From the NCBI GenBank assembly GCA_944332105.1, contig CALVJI010000004.1, forward strand, positions 1 through 27,864: a stretch of 27,864 bases of DNA. Direction: 5' to 3'. Source of the stretch: an uncultured Bacilli bacterium (GTDB taxonomy: Bacteria; Bacillota_I; Bacilli_A; RF39; UBA660). Below the pieces are notes generated by a model. It searched no databases. It saw nothing but the letters and a program-made list of their open reading frames with translations, and had not been told where the DNA came from. A program made the translations under genes and the position numbers. Each line of letters opens with the position of its first letter. Position 1 is the first letter of the stretch. Of the stretch, positions 14,271 through 21,232 are shown piece by piece.

Positions 14271-15410
14271 GTGGCAATGTCAATGGAAAAAAGAGACGAA
14301 ATGATTATGCGTCTGGTTCATTACTTTATTACAGAAGAAAACTATAGTCCAATTGTTGTCAATGGAGTACGCGATGAAATTTGGCTTCAAAATCAAGATG
14401 GACCATATAAAATCATTCGGATCAATGGAAATTATATACACAATAAAGAGCAATATGACTATGATATTTTGAAACTAAATAGTGTGATGCGTCAAGTAAG
14501 AAGAAAGACTTTATCTTGGTCAATGAATGCTCTAAATATATTGTTAGATGTAAACGAAGACGTTTCTTTGGAAGCGCGTAAAAATATTGCATCTGTTGCT
14601 TTAAAAAATGGCTTAATTAAATCCAAGAGCATAGTAGATTATTTTCCAGATATTAATCATAAAATGTTACTAAATGAAAAAGGTTTAGATTTAATGATCG
14701 ATGTAACAAATGATATCAATCGGAAAACAGCGCGTGACAATCGCGTTTATGAAAGTATTTTTAGACCTAAAAAAATAGTAATGACACATCTTTTAATTGC
14801 GATCAATGTTCTTGTCTTCTTTGTTGTATTTATCTTATCAAGAGCAGATTTAAACGTTTTAAATTTATTGCGTTACGGTGGAATATATGCTCCTTTAGTA
14901 AAAAATGGTGAGATTTGGCGTTTAATCACCGGCGGTTTTCTTCATGGTGGGATATTCCATTTACTTTTCAATATGTATTCTTTATATGTGATTGGTACGC
15001 AAATTGAAAACTTTGCCGGCAAATGGAAGTTCTTAGCTATTTATTTTGGCAGTATGTTATCTGCTAGTTTAATGAGCTGTGCCATTCATACCAACACGGT
15101 AAGTGTCGGCGCCTCAGGAGCCATCTTTGGTTTGCTAGGAGCTTTGGTCTATTTTGGTTATCACTATCGTTTATATTTGGGAAGTGTTCTTCGCAATCAA
15201 ATTATTCCTTTAATTTTATTAAACCTATTATTAGGATTTATGATGAGTGGCATAGATAATGCAGCCCATTTAGGTGGCTTAATTGGTGGCTTACTGATTT
15301 CTATGGCTCTAGGTGTTCAAAAACGTGAAGATTTTAAAAATCGTTTAAACGGAATTATTACTTTCAGTTTATATATATTGTTCTTGGTGTATATTGTATT
15401 TTTTAGATAA
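14271..15410 (+). CDS. Rhomboid intramembrane serine protease, GluP/YqgP-like
   Basis: About 379 residues. The start is uncertain: GGAGG (14257-14261) is 9 bases from GTG 14271; ATG 14277 and 14283 are also in frame. Residues 1-~165 are a soluble N-terminal domain as in Bacillus GluP. The rest is a membrane domain of six or seven spans with the rhomboid signatures GGFLHGGIFHLLFNMYSLY, VGASGAIFG (nucleophile near Ser282) and NAAHLGG (catalytic His near 333). It cuts membrane proteins within the bilayer; the substrates are unknown. A terminator follows directly. Confidence 0.9.
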   Translation: MAMSMEKRDEMIMRLVHYFITEENYSPIVVNGVRDEIWLQNQDGPYKIIRINGNYIHNKEQYDYDILKLNSVMRQVRRKTLSWSMNALNILLDVNEDVSLEARKNIASVALKNGLIKSKSIVDYFPDINHKMLLNEKGLDLMIDVTNDINRKTARDNRVYESIFRPKKIVMTHLLIAINVLVFFVVFILSRADLNVLNLLRYGGIYAPLVKNGEIWRLITGGFLHGGIFHLLFNMYSLYVIGTQIENFAGKWKFLAIYFGSMLSASLMSCAIHTNTVSVGASGAIFGLLGALVYFGYHYRLYLGSVLRNQIIPLILLNLLLGFMMSGIDNAAHLGGLIGGLLISMALGVQKREDFKNRLNGIITFSLYILFLVYIVFFR

Positions 15411-15438
15411 AAATTGTCCAGTTAGGGCAATTTTTTTT
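15411..15438 (+). terminator. Terminator of the rhomboid gene
   Basis: AAATTGTCC (15411-15419) pairs with GGGCAATTT (15425-15433, one G-U), loop of 5, then T run. Confidence 0.88.
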
Positions 15439-15463
15439 GGCTTTAAATTAATTAGAAACAACG

Positions 15464-15502
15464 AAAAAGAGAAACTATTCTAAACAGATAATTTCTCTTT
15501 TT
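15464..15502 (-). terminator. Terminator of lexA (can act on both strands)
   Basis: AAAAAGAGAAA (15464-15474) and TTTCTCTTTTT (15492-15502) form an 11 bp stem with U-rich flanks on both strands. It lies 12 bases after the lexA stop. Confidence 0.75.
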
Positions 15503-15513
15503 ATATTTATGCT

Positions 15514-16134
15514 TTAAAAAGTTCGATATAAACCAATGGCTTTTCCTAAAATGGTTACATTTTTAAAAATAAAAGGGGCCATCGTATCGTTTTCTGGTTG
15601 TAACCTTATGTGATCTTCTTCTTTATAAAAGGTTTTTAAAGTAACCTCATTTTCATCCGTCATTGCGACCACAATATCGCCGTTATTTGCATTATTCTGT
15701 CTTTTAACAATCACATAATCACCATCATAAATACCTTTGTTGATCATTGATTCTCCACTAACTTCCAAAGTAAACACCGCAGCATTATTAGGAATTAATG
15801 TAGCCGGTAAATCAAAAAATTCATTTGGCCTTTCAATCGCTTCAATAGGATTTCCGGCAGTTACCTTACCAAGTAATGGAACTTTTACCACATCTTCATC
15901 TTGTTCTAAATATTCATTATCCACTAATATTTCAATCGTCCGGAATTTATTGCTTGAATTCTTAATTACACCAGCTTCCTTTAATTTATTTAAATGGGCT
16001 TGAACAGTCGCGGGGCTAGATAAACCAAGAGCCGCGCCAATTTCTCTAACTGCAGGCGGGTATCCATGTTTAGCTGTATATTTTTTAATAAAATCTAAAA
16101 CTTCTGCTTGCTTTTTCGTTAGTTCTTTAGTCAT
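15514..16134 (-). CDS. lexA: SOS repressor LexA
   Basis: 206 residues from the ATG at 16134, chosen for GGAGAGTG upstream and for the family length (205 in Bacillus); a longer in-frame reading to 16194 would run through the promoter. Residues ~1-65 are a winged-helix DNA-binding domain (YPPAVREIGAALGLSSPATV). The self-cleavage site is Ala93-Gly94 (TAGNP), with Ser129 (VSGESM) and Lys167 (EVTLKTF) as the catalytic dyad. LexA represses DNA-damage genes until RecA triggers its cleavage. Its own promoter carries a LexA-like box, so it is probably autorepressed. Confidence 0.96.
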   Translation of the reverse strand: MTKELTKKQAEVLDFIKKYTAKHGYPPAVREIGAALGLSSPATVQAHLNKLKEAGVIKNSSNKFRTIEILVDNEYLEQDEDVVKVPLLGKVTAGNPIEAIERPNEFFDLPATLIPNNAAVFTLEVSGESMINKGIYDGDYVIVKRQNNANNGDIVVAMTDENEVTLKTFYKEEDHIRLQPENDTMAPFIFKNVTILGKAIGLYRTF

Positions 16135-16153
16135 AAAATCACTCTCCATAAAC

Positions 16154-16193
16154 ATCTTAACATGAGAATTGTAAAATGTCAAACAATTGTTCA
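16154..16193 (-). promoter_or_regulatory. lexA promoter with LexA box
   Basis: Minus strand: TTGACA (16182-16177), 17-base spacer, TAAGAT (16159-16154). Overlapping the -35, TGAACAATTGTTTG (16193-16180) resembles the Bacillota LexA box CGAACRNRYGTTCG: both GAAC/GTT half sites are present with 4-base spacing. Confidence 0.8.
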
Positions 16194-16201
16194 AAAAACA
16201 T

Positions 16202-16230
16202 TTGACACGAACAAATGTATTTGATATACT
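16202..16230 (+). promoter_or_regulatory. Promoter with a LexA box between -35 and -10, divergent from lexA
   Basis: TTGACA (16202-16207), exactly 17 bases, TATACT (16225-16230). The spacer begins with CGAACAAATGTATT: the left half site CGAAC and the RNRY centre are perfect, the right half site (GTATT for GTTCG) is weak. A bound LexA would sit squarely on the promoter. Confidence 0.78.
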
Positions 16231-16255
16231 TGATTCAAGAAAGGGAGGATAAAAA

Positions 16256-16390
16256 ATGGAAAAATTTTTAAAAAAGTATGGAGTTATTTTACTTCTTTAT
16301 TTGGTAATTGTTGGAGGAGTTATTTTATTAAATGAACGTTGTCGTTTATTAAATGAAAATGCAGAAAGTAGTGAGGTGATAAAGAAGTAG
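16256..16390 (+). CDS. 44-residue single-pass membrane protein, probable SOS gene in the yneA position
   Basis: ATG with a strong GGGAGGAT ribosome binding site. The product has a basic N terminus (MEKFLKKYG), one membrane span (about residues 9-25) and a short polar tail (NERCRLLNENAESSEVIKK). It is transcribed away from lexA from a strong promoter carrying a LexA box. In Bacillus the same place, between lexA and tkt, holds yneA, an SOS-induced membrane-anchored cell-division inhibitor with a LysM domain. This protein lacks LysM and is much shorter, so it may be a minimal functional counterpart. Sequence identity alone does not prove homology. Confidence 0.72.
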   Translation: MEKFLKKYGVILLLYLVIVGGVILLNERCRLLNENAESSEVIKK

Positions 16391-16403
16391 GGATATTCTT
16401 TTA

Positions 16404-16432
16404 TTTACTAAAATTAAAAAATCTGCTATACT
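16404..16432 (+). promoter_or_regulatory. Sigma-A promoter of the transketolase-like gene
   Basis: TTTACT (16404-16409), 17-base spacer, TATACT (16427-16432), 30 bases before the ATG. Confidence 0.65.
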
Positions 16433-16462
16433 TTTGATAAGATAAAAAAGGGAGTGGACATC

Positions 16463-18442
16463 ATGTATCAAAATGATATGCAAGCAGTAAATGAATTAAA
16501 GATGTTAACCATTGATATGATCAATAAAGCTGGCAGTGGAAATCCGGGTATTTGTTTAGGAATGGCACCGATTATGTATACACTAATTACAAAAATCGCG
16601 AATGTTTATCCTAAAAATCCAACTTTTTTTAATCGGGACCGAATTATCTTATCTTCGGCACACATTGCTCCATTATATTATGCAATGCTTCATATGGCTT
16701 CTTTTAACATTACTAAAGAAGATTTAATGAATTTTAGAAGATATGGTTCAAACACACCAGGTATGCCTGAATTAAATAATCCTTTAGGTGTGGATGCTTC
16801 CACAGGGGTGGCTGGCGACGGAGTAGGAATGGCTGTAGGATATGCCTTAGCTAGAAGATATGTAGATGCTTTAATTCGCAAAGAAGATGATCGTTTAAAA
16901 CTACTAAATTTTACAACGTATTGTTTTTTGAGTGACAGTGACATGATGAGTGGAGCAAGTGAGGAAGCTTTTTCTCTTGCAGCTACCCAAAATTTGGATA
17001 ATCTAGTATTTTTGTATGATGCCAACAATATGACTGCTGAAGGTCAATTAGACCAAACATTAAAAGAAGATATTTCTAAAAAATTTCAAATTAAAGGTTT
17101 TTATGTAGATACATTGAAAGATACGACAAACATTAAAGAGATAGAACGGGCTTTAGATGGGGCTAAGAATGCGAAGAAACCAGCTTTGTTAATATTTAAA
17201 ACATTAATTGGCCGTGATTCTTTTAATGCAGGTCGCAACATCGTTCACTCTGGTGTATTGTCGTTTGATGATACGGCTGCTTTACGCCGAAAATATAATT
17301 TGTTTTTACCTCAATTTGAAATATCAAAAGATACGATTTTGCACATTACAAAACAAATTCAAGATCGGGTCGATCGTAATCAAAAAAGATTTAATGAATA
17401 TTATGCTCGTTTAAAAAGTATTAATAGTCTTTCATTAAATGCCATATTGAATCTGCTTGAAACAGGTCATGCAAATGTTGATTTTGATGTCAACAATTAT
17501 AAAATTAATGATGGATATCGTGAACCTTTAATTGAATCAAATTATAAAGTGATGAATTTAATCTCACCGCGCAATCCATTCTTTTTAGGTGGAAGTGCAG
17601 GTTTAAGTTTGTCTTGCCAAACCTTATTAGGTGGTGCAGTTTACATGGCAAGTACCACACCATTACATAAGAATATTCGCTTTGGCGCGCGTGAAAGAGC
17701 GATGTCTTATATTCTAAATGGCATGAGTTTATTAGGGCTTAATGTATTTGGTTCAACCAAATTATGTTTTGCCGATGAAATGAAATCAGGTCTTCGTCAC
17801 AGTGCTTTAATGAATCTTCCAGTAACATACATTTTTACTCATGACAGCATTTTTAATAGTGAAGAAGGACCAATGCGCATTGCCGTCGAACAACTAGCAA
17901 TGTTAAGATCAATTCCGAATCTGAGTGTCTATAGACCTGCTGATATTATAGAATTAATGGGCTCTTGGGAAAGTATTTTACAGCTGAATAAACCGGCTGC
18001 TTTAGTCATTTCAACCAATAGTATTCCAAAACTTCCGGGCTCAGATCCTCAAGCTGTCAAAAAAGGGGCGTATATTATCAAAAAAGAAAAAGAACGCCTA
18101 GATGGTATTATCATTGCTACTGGTAGTGAAGTTGTAAGTGCAATGCAAATTGCATATGATCTTTTGCAAAATGGTTTAGATTTACGAGTAGTTTCCTTGC
18201 CTTGTGTTGAAATATTTAACTCGAGTGGCCTAGAGTATGAAAAACAAATATTACCGCCAAATGTCAAAACGGCAGTGATTGAAGCTGGGTCTAGTTTTGG
18301 GTGGCATCGTTATGCAACGAATGATGATTTTATTTTAAGCATTAATGATTATGTTTACTCATCAAATCCACTTGAAGCTTTACAACAAATGAGTTTTGAT
18401 TATGATAGTCTAAAAATGAAAATTGAAAGTTTAATGAAATAA
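16463..18442 (+). CDS. Transketolase-family protein with many altered active-site residues
   Basis: 659 residues from the ATG at 16463 (GGGAG upstream; GTG 16454 is less likely). Length and domain order (TPP-binding, pyrimidine-binding, C-terminal) equal transketolase. Retained: His67 (LSSAHIA), Asp158, Asn188, His262 (IVHSG), Glu411 (GARERAM, the cofactor-activating Glu) and His460 (THDS). Changed relative to conserved residues: GHPG His to Asn27, GHPE His to Met101, the GDGxxxEG loop to SDSDMMSG (Glu to Ser163), GSAD Asp to Gly380, GEDGPTHQP to SEEGPMRIA (His to Arg472) and SRQN Arg to Thr518. These contact TPP phosphate or the sugar phosphate, so normal activity is doubtful. It sits between the yneA-position gene and sirA, the place of tkt in Bacillus. 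Confidence 0.88.
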   Translation: MYQNDMQAVNELKMLTIDMINKAGSGNPGICLGMAPIMYTLITKIANVYPKNPTFFNRDRIILSSAHIAPLYYAMLHMASFNITKEDLMNFRRYGSNTPGMPELNNPLGVDASTGVAGDGVGMAVGYALARRYVDALIRKEDDRLKLLNFTTYCFLSDSDMMSGASEEAFSLAATQNLDNLVFLYDANNMTAEGQLDQTLKEDISKKFQIKGFYVDTLKDTTNIKEIERALDGAKNAKKPALLIFKTLIGRDSFNAGRNIVHSGVLSFDDTAALRRKYNLFLPQFEISKDTILHITKQIQDRVDRNQKRFNEYYARLKSINSLSLNAILNLLETGHANVDFDVNNYKINDGYREPLIESNYKVMNLISPRNPFFLGGSAGLSLSCQTLLGGAVYMASTTPLHKNIRFGARERAMSYILNGMSLLGLNVFGSTKLCFADEMKSGLRHSALMNLPVTYIFTHDSIFNSEEGPMRIAVEQLAMLRSIPNLSVYRPADIIELMGSWESILQLNKPAALVISTNSIPKLPGSDPQAVKKGAYIIKKEKERLDGIIIATGSEVVSAMQIAYDLLQNGLDLRVVSLPCVEIFNSSGLEYEKQILPPNVKTAVIEAGSSFGWHRYATNDDFILSINDYVYSSNPLEALQQMSFDYDSLKMKIESLMK

Positions 18443-18476
18443 TTCGACAAATTTCGCGTTTCTTTCTTGCTACAAT
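18443..18476 (+). promoter_or_regulatory. Spo0A-like box and promoter of the sirA-like gene
   Basis: TTCGACAAA (18443-18451) is the reverse complement of the 0A box TTTGTCGAA. It overlaps a -35-like TCGACA (18444-18449), followed after 21 bases by TACAAT (18471-18476). Spo0A-activated sigma-A promoters in Bacillus have such over-long spacers with 0A boxes at the -35, and sirA is a Spo0A target there. Confidence 0.5.
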
Positions 18477-18492
18477 AAAAAGGGTGAGGAAG

Positions 18493-18918
18493 ATGCGCGT
18501 TTTTTATATATTTCAAATCAAAAAAGATTTAGAGAAAATCACAAAGGAAAATCCCTATCTTTTATTTCATACTTTAGAAACCATCTACTATCGCGAGCCA
18601 GACGACATTCATTTAGGGTATGTTTTTTTAAAACAAATTATTGATTTAATCGCGATTAAAGACTTAGATATTTCTTTATTTAAAAGATATAAAGAAAACT
18701 ATTTCTATATGAAATATCGCAATGTCCATAGTATGCATGATGTCTATCGTAAAGAAAATACAAAACTAACTTTAAATAAAACCTATTTAAAATTAGAAAC
18801 AAATGTGATTAAACCAAGATTTTTAGAAGAACTACAAAAAAATCGCCTTTTATTTGTATGCGATTTTGAAGAAAAAGATTATTTTTGGTTAGATTCATTA
18901 GAACAAACAGTCGGATAA
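18493..18918 (+). CDS. SirA-like sporulation inhibitor of DNA replication
   Basis: 141 residues from the ATG at 18493 (GGGTGAGG upstream; GTG 18484 falls in that site). The N terminus MRVFYIFQIKKDL, the helical middle and the C terminus RFLEEL...LFVCDFEEKDYFWL resemble the SirA (YneE) family, whose Bacillus member binds DnaA domain I to stop new replication rounds on sporulation entry. Position supports the call: the gene follows tkt as sirA does in Bacillus. The assignment is by motif resemblance and context, not strong identity. The last 40 bases overlap the convergent tmcAL end. Confidence 0.68.
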   Translation: MRVFYIFQIKKDLEKITKENPYLLFHTLETIYYREPDDIHLGYVFLKQIIDLIAIKDLDISLFKRYKENYFYMKYRNVHSMHDVYRKENTKLTLNKTYLKLETNVIKPRFLEELQKNRLLFVCDFEEKDYFWLDSLEQTVG

Positions 18919-20009
18919 AAAAGTGGTTTATTTTCCATTTCAAAGGCAAGAGAGTTCGTCTTGGTTAATAAATCATATAAGAAAGCTGCTTGTTTTTCAT
19001 ATTGATAAATAGGACTTTGTTGTATCCTTTTTAAAGGAAGAGTAAAGTTCTTTTTCTCTTCATGAAGATAATTTTGACCTTTGCTAGAAAAACCTAATAT
19101 ATGAATAGCATCAATGGGTAATAAGGCATCTTTCTTTAAGTGTCCTAAAAAAATATGCATGAGCATTCTTTTAATACGATTATATGTATAGCGTTTGCTT
19201 TTAAGTTTCAAAATGAACTCATCTAATGAAGAAGCATGATAGATTTCCTTTTTTAATTTAAATTCTAAACCTTCTACCACATCGATATATTCTTCTAGAT
19301 GCGAATCCGTGATGATCTTATATTTAAGTATATTCCAAAAAAGCTCTTCATTATAGGGCGTGATCTTTTGTAAAGCCACAGCAGGTAGATACTTACTAAT
19401 GTCTTGATTTTCTCGAAGCTTATGCCGAATATTAGAGGCGCTAACGACAGCATTACAAGAAGTCGTATCATGATAATCCGTCGTTCTTTTAATACTGACT
19501 GCTTCGATAGGCGCTTTCATTTTTAAAATGGCTTTAATATAACTAATTCCTAATAAATCATTAGGAGAGATAGGTTCATCTATTTGCAAAGAATGAGCTA
19601 AAAGGGCAGGATAGCTTAAATTTTTTTGCTCCTTTTTCAAAGTGAAAGAGGGATCAAGTTCTTGAGATGCAATTTTCTTTAATTTATCTACTTGATTTGA
19701 CTCACTGCCAAAGACTATTTTTTGCACACCTAGACTTTGCAAAATCTCAATACTTTTTAAAGCAAAAATATCGGCAGCTTGAGTTCCGAATAGCGTAGGA
19801 AGTTCCACGACAATATCGACACCATGTGCTAGGGCGATCGCTGTCTTGTCTTTCTTACTTAAAAGACTAATTTCTCCTCTTTCTAAAAAATATCCATTTA
19901 AAACCAAGATCAGAAGCGCATCGGGATAAAGTTCCTTAATTTTTTCGATATGATACTTGTGTCCATTGTGAAAAGGATTGTATTCGGCAATTAAACCAAC
20001 AACTGTCAT
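18879..20009 (-). CDS. tmcAL: tRNA(Met) cytidine acetate ligase TmcAL (YlbM)
   Basis: 376 residues, GAGGTGATG before the ATG on the minus strand. The N-terminal nucleotidyltransferase fold is clear: VGLIAEYNPFHNGHKYHI with the HxGH motif, VLNGYFLERGEISLL, HGVDIVVELPTLFGTQAADIFA and KIVFGSES; the all-helical C terminus has the family's TYNRIKRMLMHI. In Bacillus the enzyme uses acetate and ATP to acetylate the wobble cytidine of elongator tRNA-Met. It is divergent from yceD-rpmF, the same arrangement as ylbM / ylbN-rpmF. Its end overlaps the sirA-like gene by 40 bases. Confidence 0.92.
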   Translation of the reverse strand: MTVVGLIAEYNPFHNGHKYHIEKIKELYPDALLILVLNGYFLERGEISLLSKKDKTAIALAHGVDIVVELPTLFGTQAADIFALKSIEILQSLGVQKIVFGSESNQVDKLKKIASQELDPSFTLKKEQKNLSYPALLAHSLQIDEPISPNDLLGISYIKAILKMKAPIEAVSIKRTTDYHDTTSCNAVVSASNIRHKLRENQDISKYLPAVALQKITPYNEELFWNILKYKIITDSHLEEYIDVVEGLEFKLKKEIYHASSLDEFILKLKSKRYTYNRIKRMLMHIFLGHLKKDALLPIDAIHILGFSSKGQNYLHEEKKNFTLPLKRIQQSPIYQYEKQAAFLYDLLTKTNSLAFEMENKPLFYPTVCSNESNQK

Positions 20010-20030
20010 GACGCATCACCTCATAAAGTT

Positions 20031-20059
20031 AGTCTAACATAGATTGAAAAAACACGCAA
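20031..20059 (-). promoter_or_regulatory. Promoter of tmcAL
   Basis: Minus strand: TTGCGT (20059-20054), 17-base spacer, TAGACT (20036-20031). It overlaps the divergent yceD promoter, so the two may exclude each other. Confidence 0.5.
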
Positions 20060-20072
20060 TTTATACTATAAT
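20044..20072 (+). promoter_or_regulatory. Sigma-A promoter of yceD-rpmF
   Basis: TTGAAA (20044-20049), 17-base spacer, perfect TATAAT (20067-20072). The expected leader is about 10 bases, with GTGATG as the ribosome binding signal. Confidence 0.85.
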
Positions 20073-20088
20073 AAAAATGTGATGTGTT

Positions 20089-20577
20089 ATGAATATAGAT
20101 TTAACGAAAGTACCTATTCGAAAAATGGAATATGCATCGGTAGTTCAAATTCCTAAAAGTTATTATGAAAAAATGGCGATTATCGATATAAGAGATGTAA
20201 ACGTGAAATTCTCTATTACTTCAGATGCCAATCAAGATGATATTTTAAAGTTATCTTGTCAAGGAACATTTATTTTGCAAGATGCTAGAGATTTAAAAGA
20301 AGTTTCTTATCCATTCCAGTTTGAATTAAACGAAAAAATAACAGAAGATAGCGAAATATGTGGCAGATTTTTAGAAAATTCGCAAAATACACTTGATATT
20401 ATGGCAATTTTATGGGAAAATATTGTTCTGGAAAACCCCATTAGCTATACAGAAAGCGCTAATATAGAAAATCCTGAAGCTGATGCTGGATGGCGAGTAG
20501 TGGGGAAAGAGGATGAAGAAAATATTGATCCCCGGTTAGCTCCGTTAAGGAAGCTTCTGCAAGAGAAAGAGGAGTGA
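20089..20577 (+). CDS. YceD/DUF177 family protein (YlbN)
   Basis: 162 residues. The family marks are the N-terminal IDLTKVP, the middle strand LKLSCQGTFILQDARDLKEVSYPFQF and the C-terminal GWRVVGKEDEENIDPRLAPLRKLL. YceD proteins sit next to rpmF across bacteria; plant and bacterial relatives are linked to 23S rRNA accumulation or large-subunit biogenesis, but the mechanism is not settled. The stop is three bases before rpmF, which shares its transcript. Confidence 0.9.
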   Translation: MNIDLTKVPIRKMEYASVVQIPKSYYEKMAIIDIRDVNVKFSITSDANQDDILKLSCQGTFILQDARDLKEVSYPFQFELNEKITEDSEICGRFLENSQNTLDIMAILWENIVLENPISYTESANIENPEADAGWRVVGKEDEENIDPRLAPLRKLLQEKEE

Positions 20578-20580
20578 ATT

Positions 20581-20790
20581 ATGAAATTAAATCTTCAATT
20601 ATTTGCTGTTCCATTTAGAAGAACCAGTAAGACTAAGAAAAGAATGCGTCGTACACATTTAAAGAAAGAAGTAGGAGAAATTACGACTTGTCCAAAATGT
20701 GGCGCAAATTTAAGACCACACCGTGCATGTGCTAAATGTGGTTATTACAAAAATGAAGATGTTTTACATATTAAAAAAGAAGAGGAATAA
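20581..20790 (+). CDS. rpmF: Ribosomal protein L32 with an N-terminal L27-style leader
   Basis: 69 residues with AGAGGAG before the ATG. From Ala9 on it is ordinary L32: AVPFRRTSKTKKRMRRTH, then a four-cysteine zinc ribbon (CPKC...CAKC, Cys38, Cys41, Cys50, Cys53). The eight residues before, MKLNLQLF, are not part of normal L32, which begins Met-Ala-Val-Pro. They match the leader of Bacillota L27 (MLKLNLQFF before Ala), which the cysteine protease Prp removes. There is no start codon at the normal L32 position (TTT precedes the Ala codon), so the leader must be translated. Confidence 0.95.
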   Translation: MKLNLQLFAVPFRRTSKTKKRMRRTHLKKEVGEITTCPKCGANLRPHRACAKCGYYKNEDVLHIKKEEE

Positions 20791-20799
20791 TTTTTTAGA

Positions 20800-20828
20800 T
20801 TGAAATTATAATAAGAATGTATTATAAT
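20800..20828 (+). promoter_or_regulatory. Promoter of tRNA-Arg
   Basis: TTGAAA (20800-20805), 17-base spacer, perfect TATAAT (20823-20828), 10 bases before the mature tRNA 5' end. Confidence 0.85.
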
Positions 20829-20838
20829 TTCTTTAGAT

Positions 20839-20915
20839 GTCCTGGTAGCTCAGCTGGATAGAGCAATCGCCTTCTAAGCGATCGGTCGTGAGTTCGAATC
20901 TCGCCCAGGACACCA
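20839..20915 (+). tRNA. tRNA-Arg (anticodon UCU)
   Basis: Full cloverleaf: acceptor GTCCTGG/CCAGGAC, D stem GCTC/GAGC, anticodon stem ATCGC/GCGAT with loop CTTCTAA (20871-20877, anticodon TCT at 20873-20875), T stem GTGAG/CTCGC region with TTCGAAT, discriminator A and encoded CCA (20913-20915). It decodes AGA, the main Arg codon of AT-rich genomes. Confidence 0.95.
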
Positions 20916-20927
20916 TTTCTGCTTATT

Positions 20928-20955
20928 AAGCTCCGTGTTTTACGGAGCTTTTTAA
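20928..20955 (+). terminator. Terminator of tRNA-Arg
   Basis: AAGCTCCGT (20928-20936) pairs perfectly with ACGGAGCTT (20942-20950), loop of 5, then T run. Confidence 0.92.
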
Positions 20956-21041
20956 ATAATTACTCTCAAAATTACTCCGAAATATCTTTTTTGTTAATTG
21001 AACTATCTTCCTTTATATCTTAAAATACGCTAGTAAAAAAA

Positions 21042-21070
21042 TTGACAAATAATATTTTATAGAGTACGAT
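21042..21070 (+). promoter_or_regulatory. Promoter upstream of the DUF3800 gene
   Basis: TTGACA (21042-21047), 17-base spacer, TACGAT (21065-21070). It would give a leader of about 155 bases before the ATG at 21233. In that leader I see only an 11-codon ATG-started frame (21077-21112) with no good ribosome binding site and no firm structure. Confidence 0.5.
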
Positions 21071-21232
21071 TTAATCATGAAACAGAAGCTTCAAGGATTG
21101 CAGTGGATCTAGCAATTGTATAGATACTGCTAATTGTAATATCTAATTTTTTTGTAAAAAAACATAAGGTCTTTGTCTATTTTTTCTAGGATATTATCTT
21201 CACAAGCAATTGGTAAGAAAGGAAGAACAAGC

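Noticed and set aside
15464..15502. Hairpin as a regulatory RNA between the rhomboid gene and lexA
   Set aside because: Symmetric A/T-flanked stem right after the lexA stop is fully explained as a terminator.
16135..16194. Longer LexA starting at 16194
   Set aside because: This stretch contains the promoter and LexA box; the ATG at 16134 has GGAGAGTG upstream and gives the family length.
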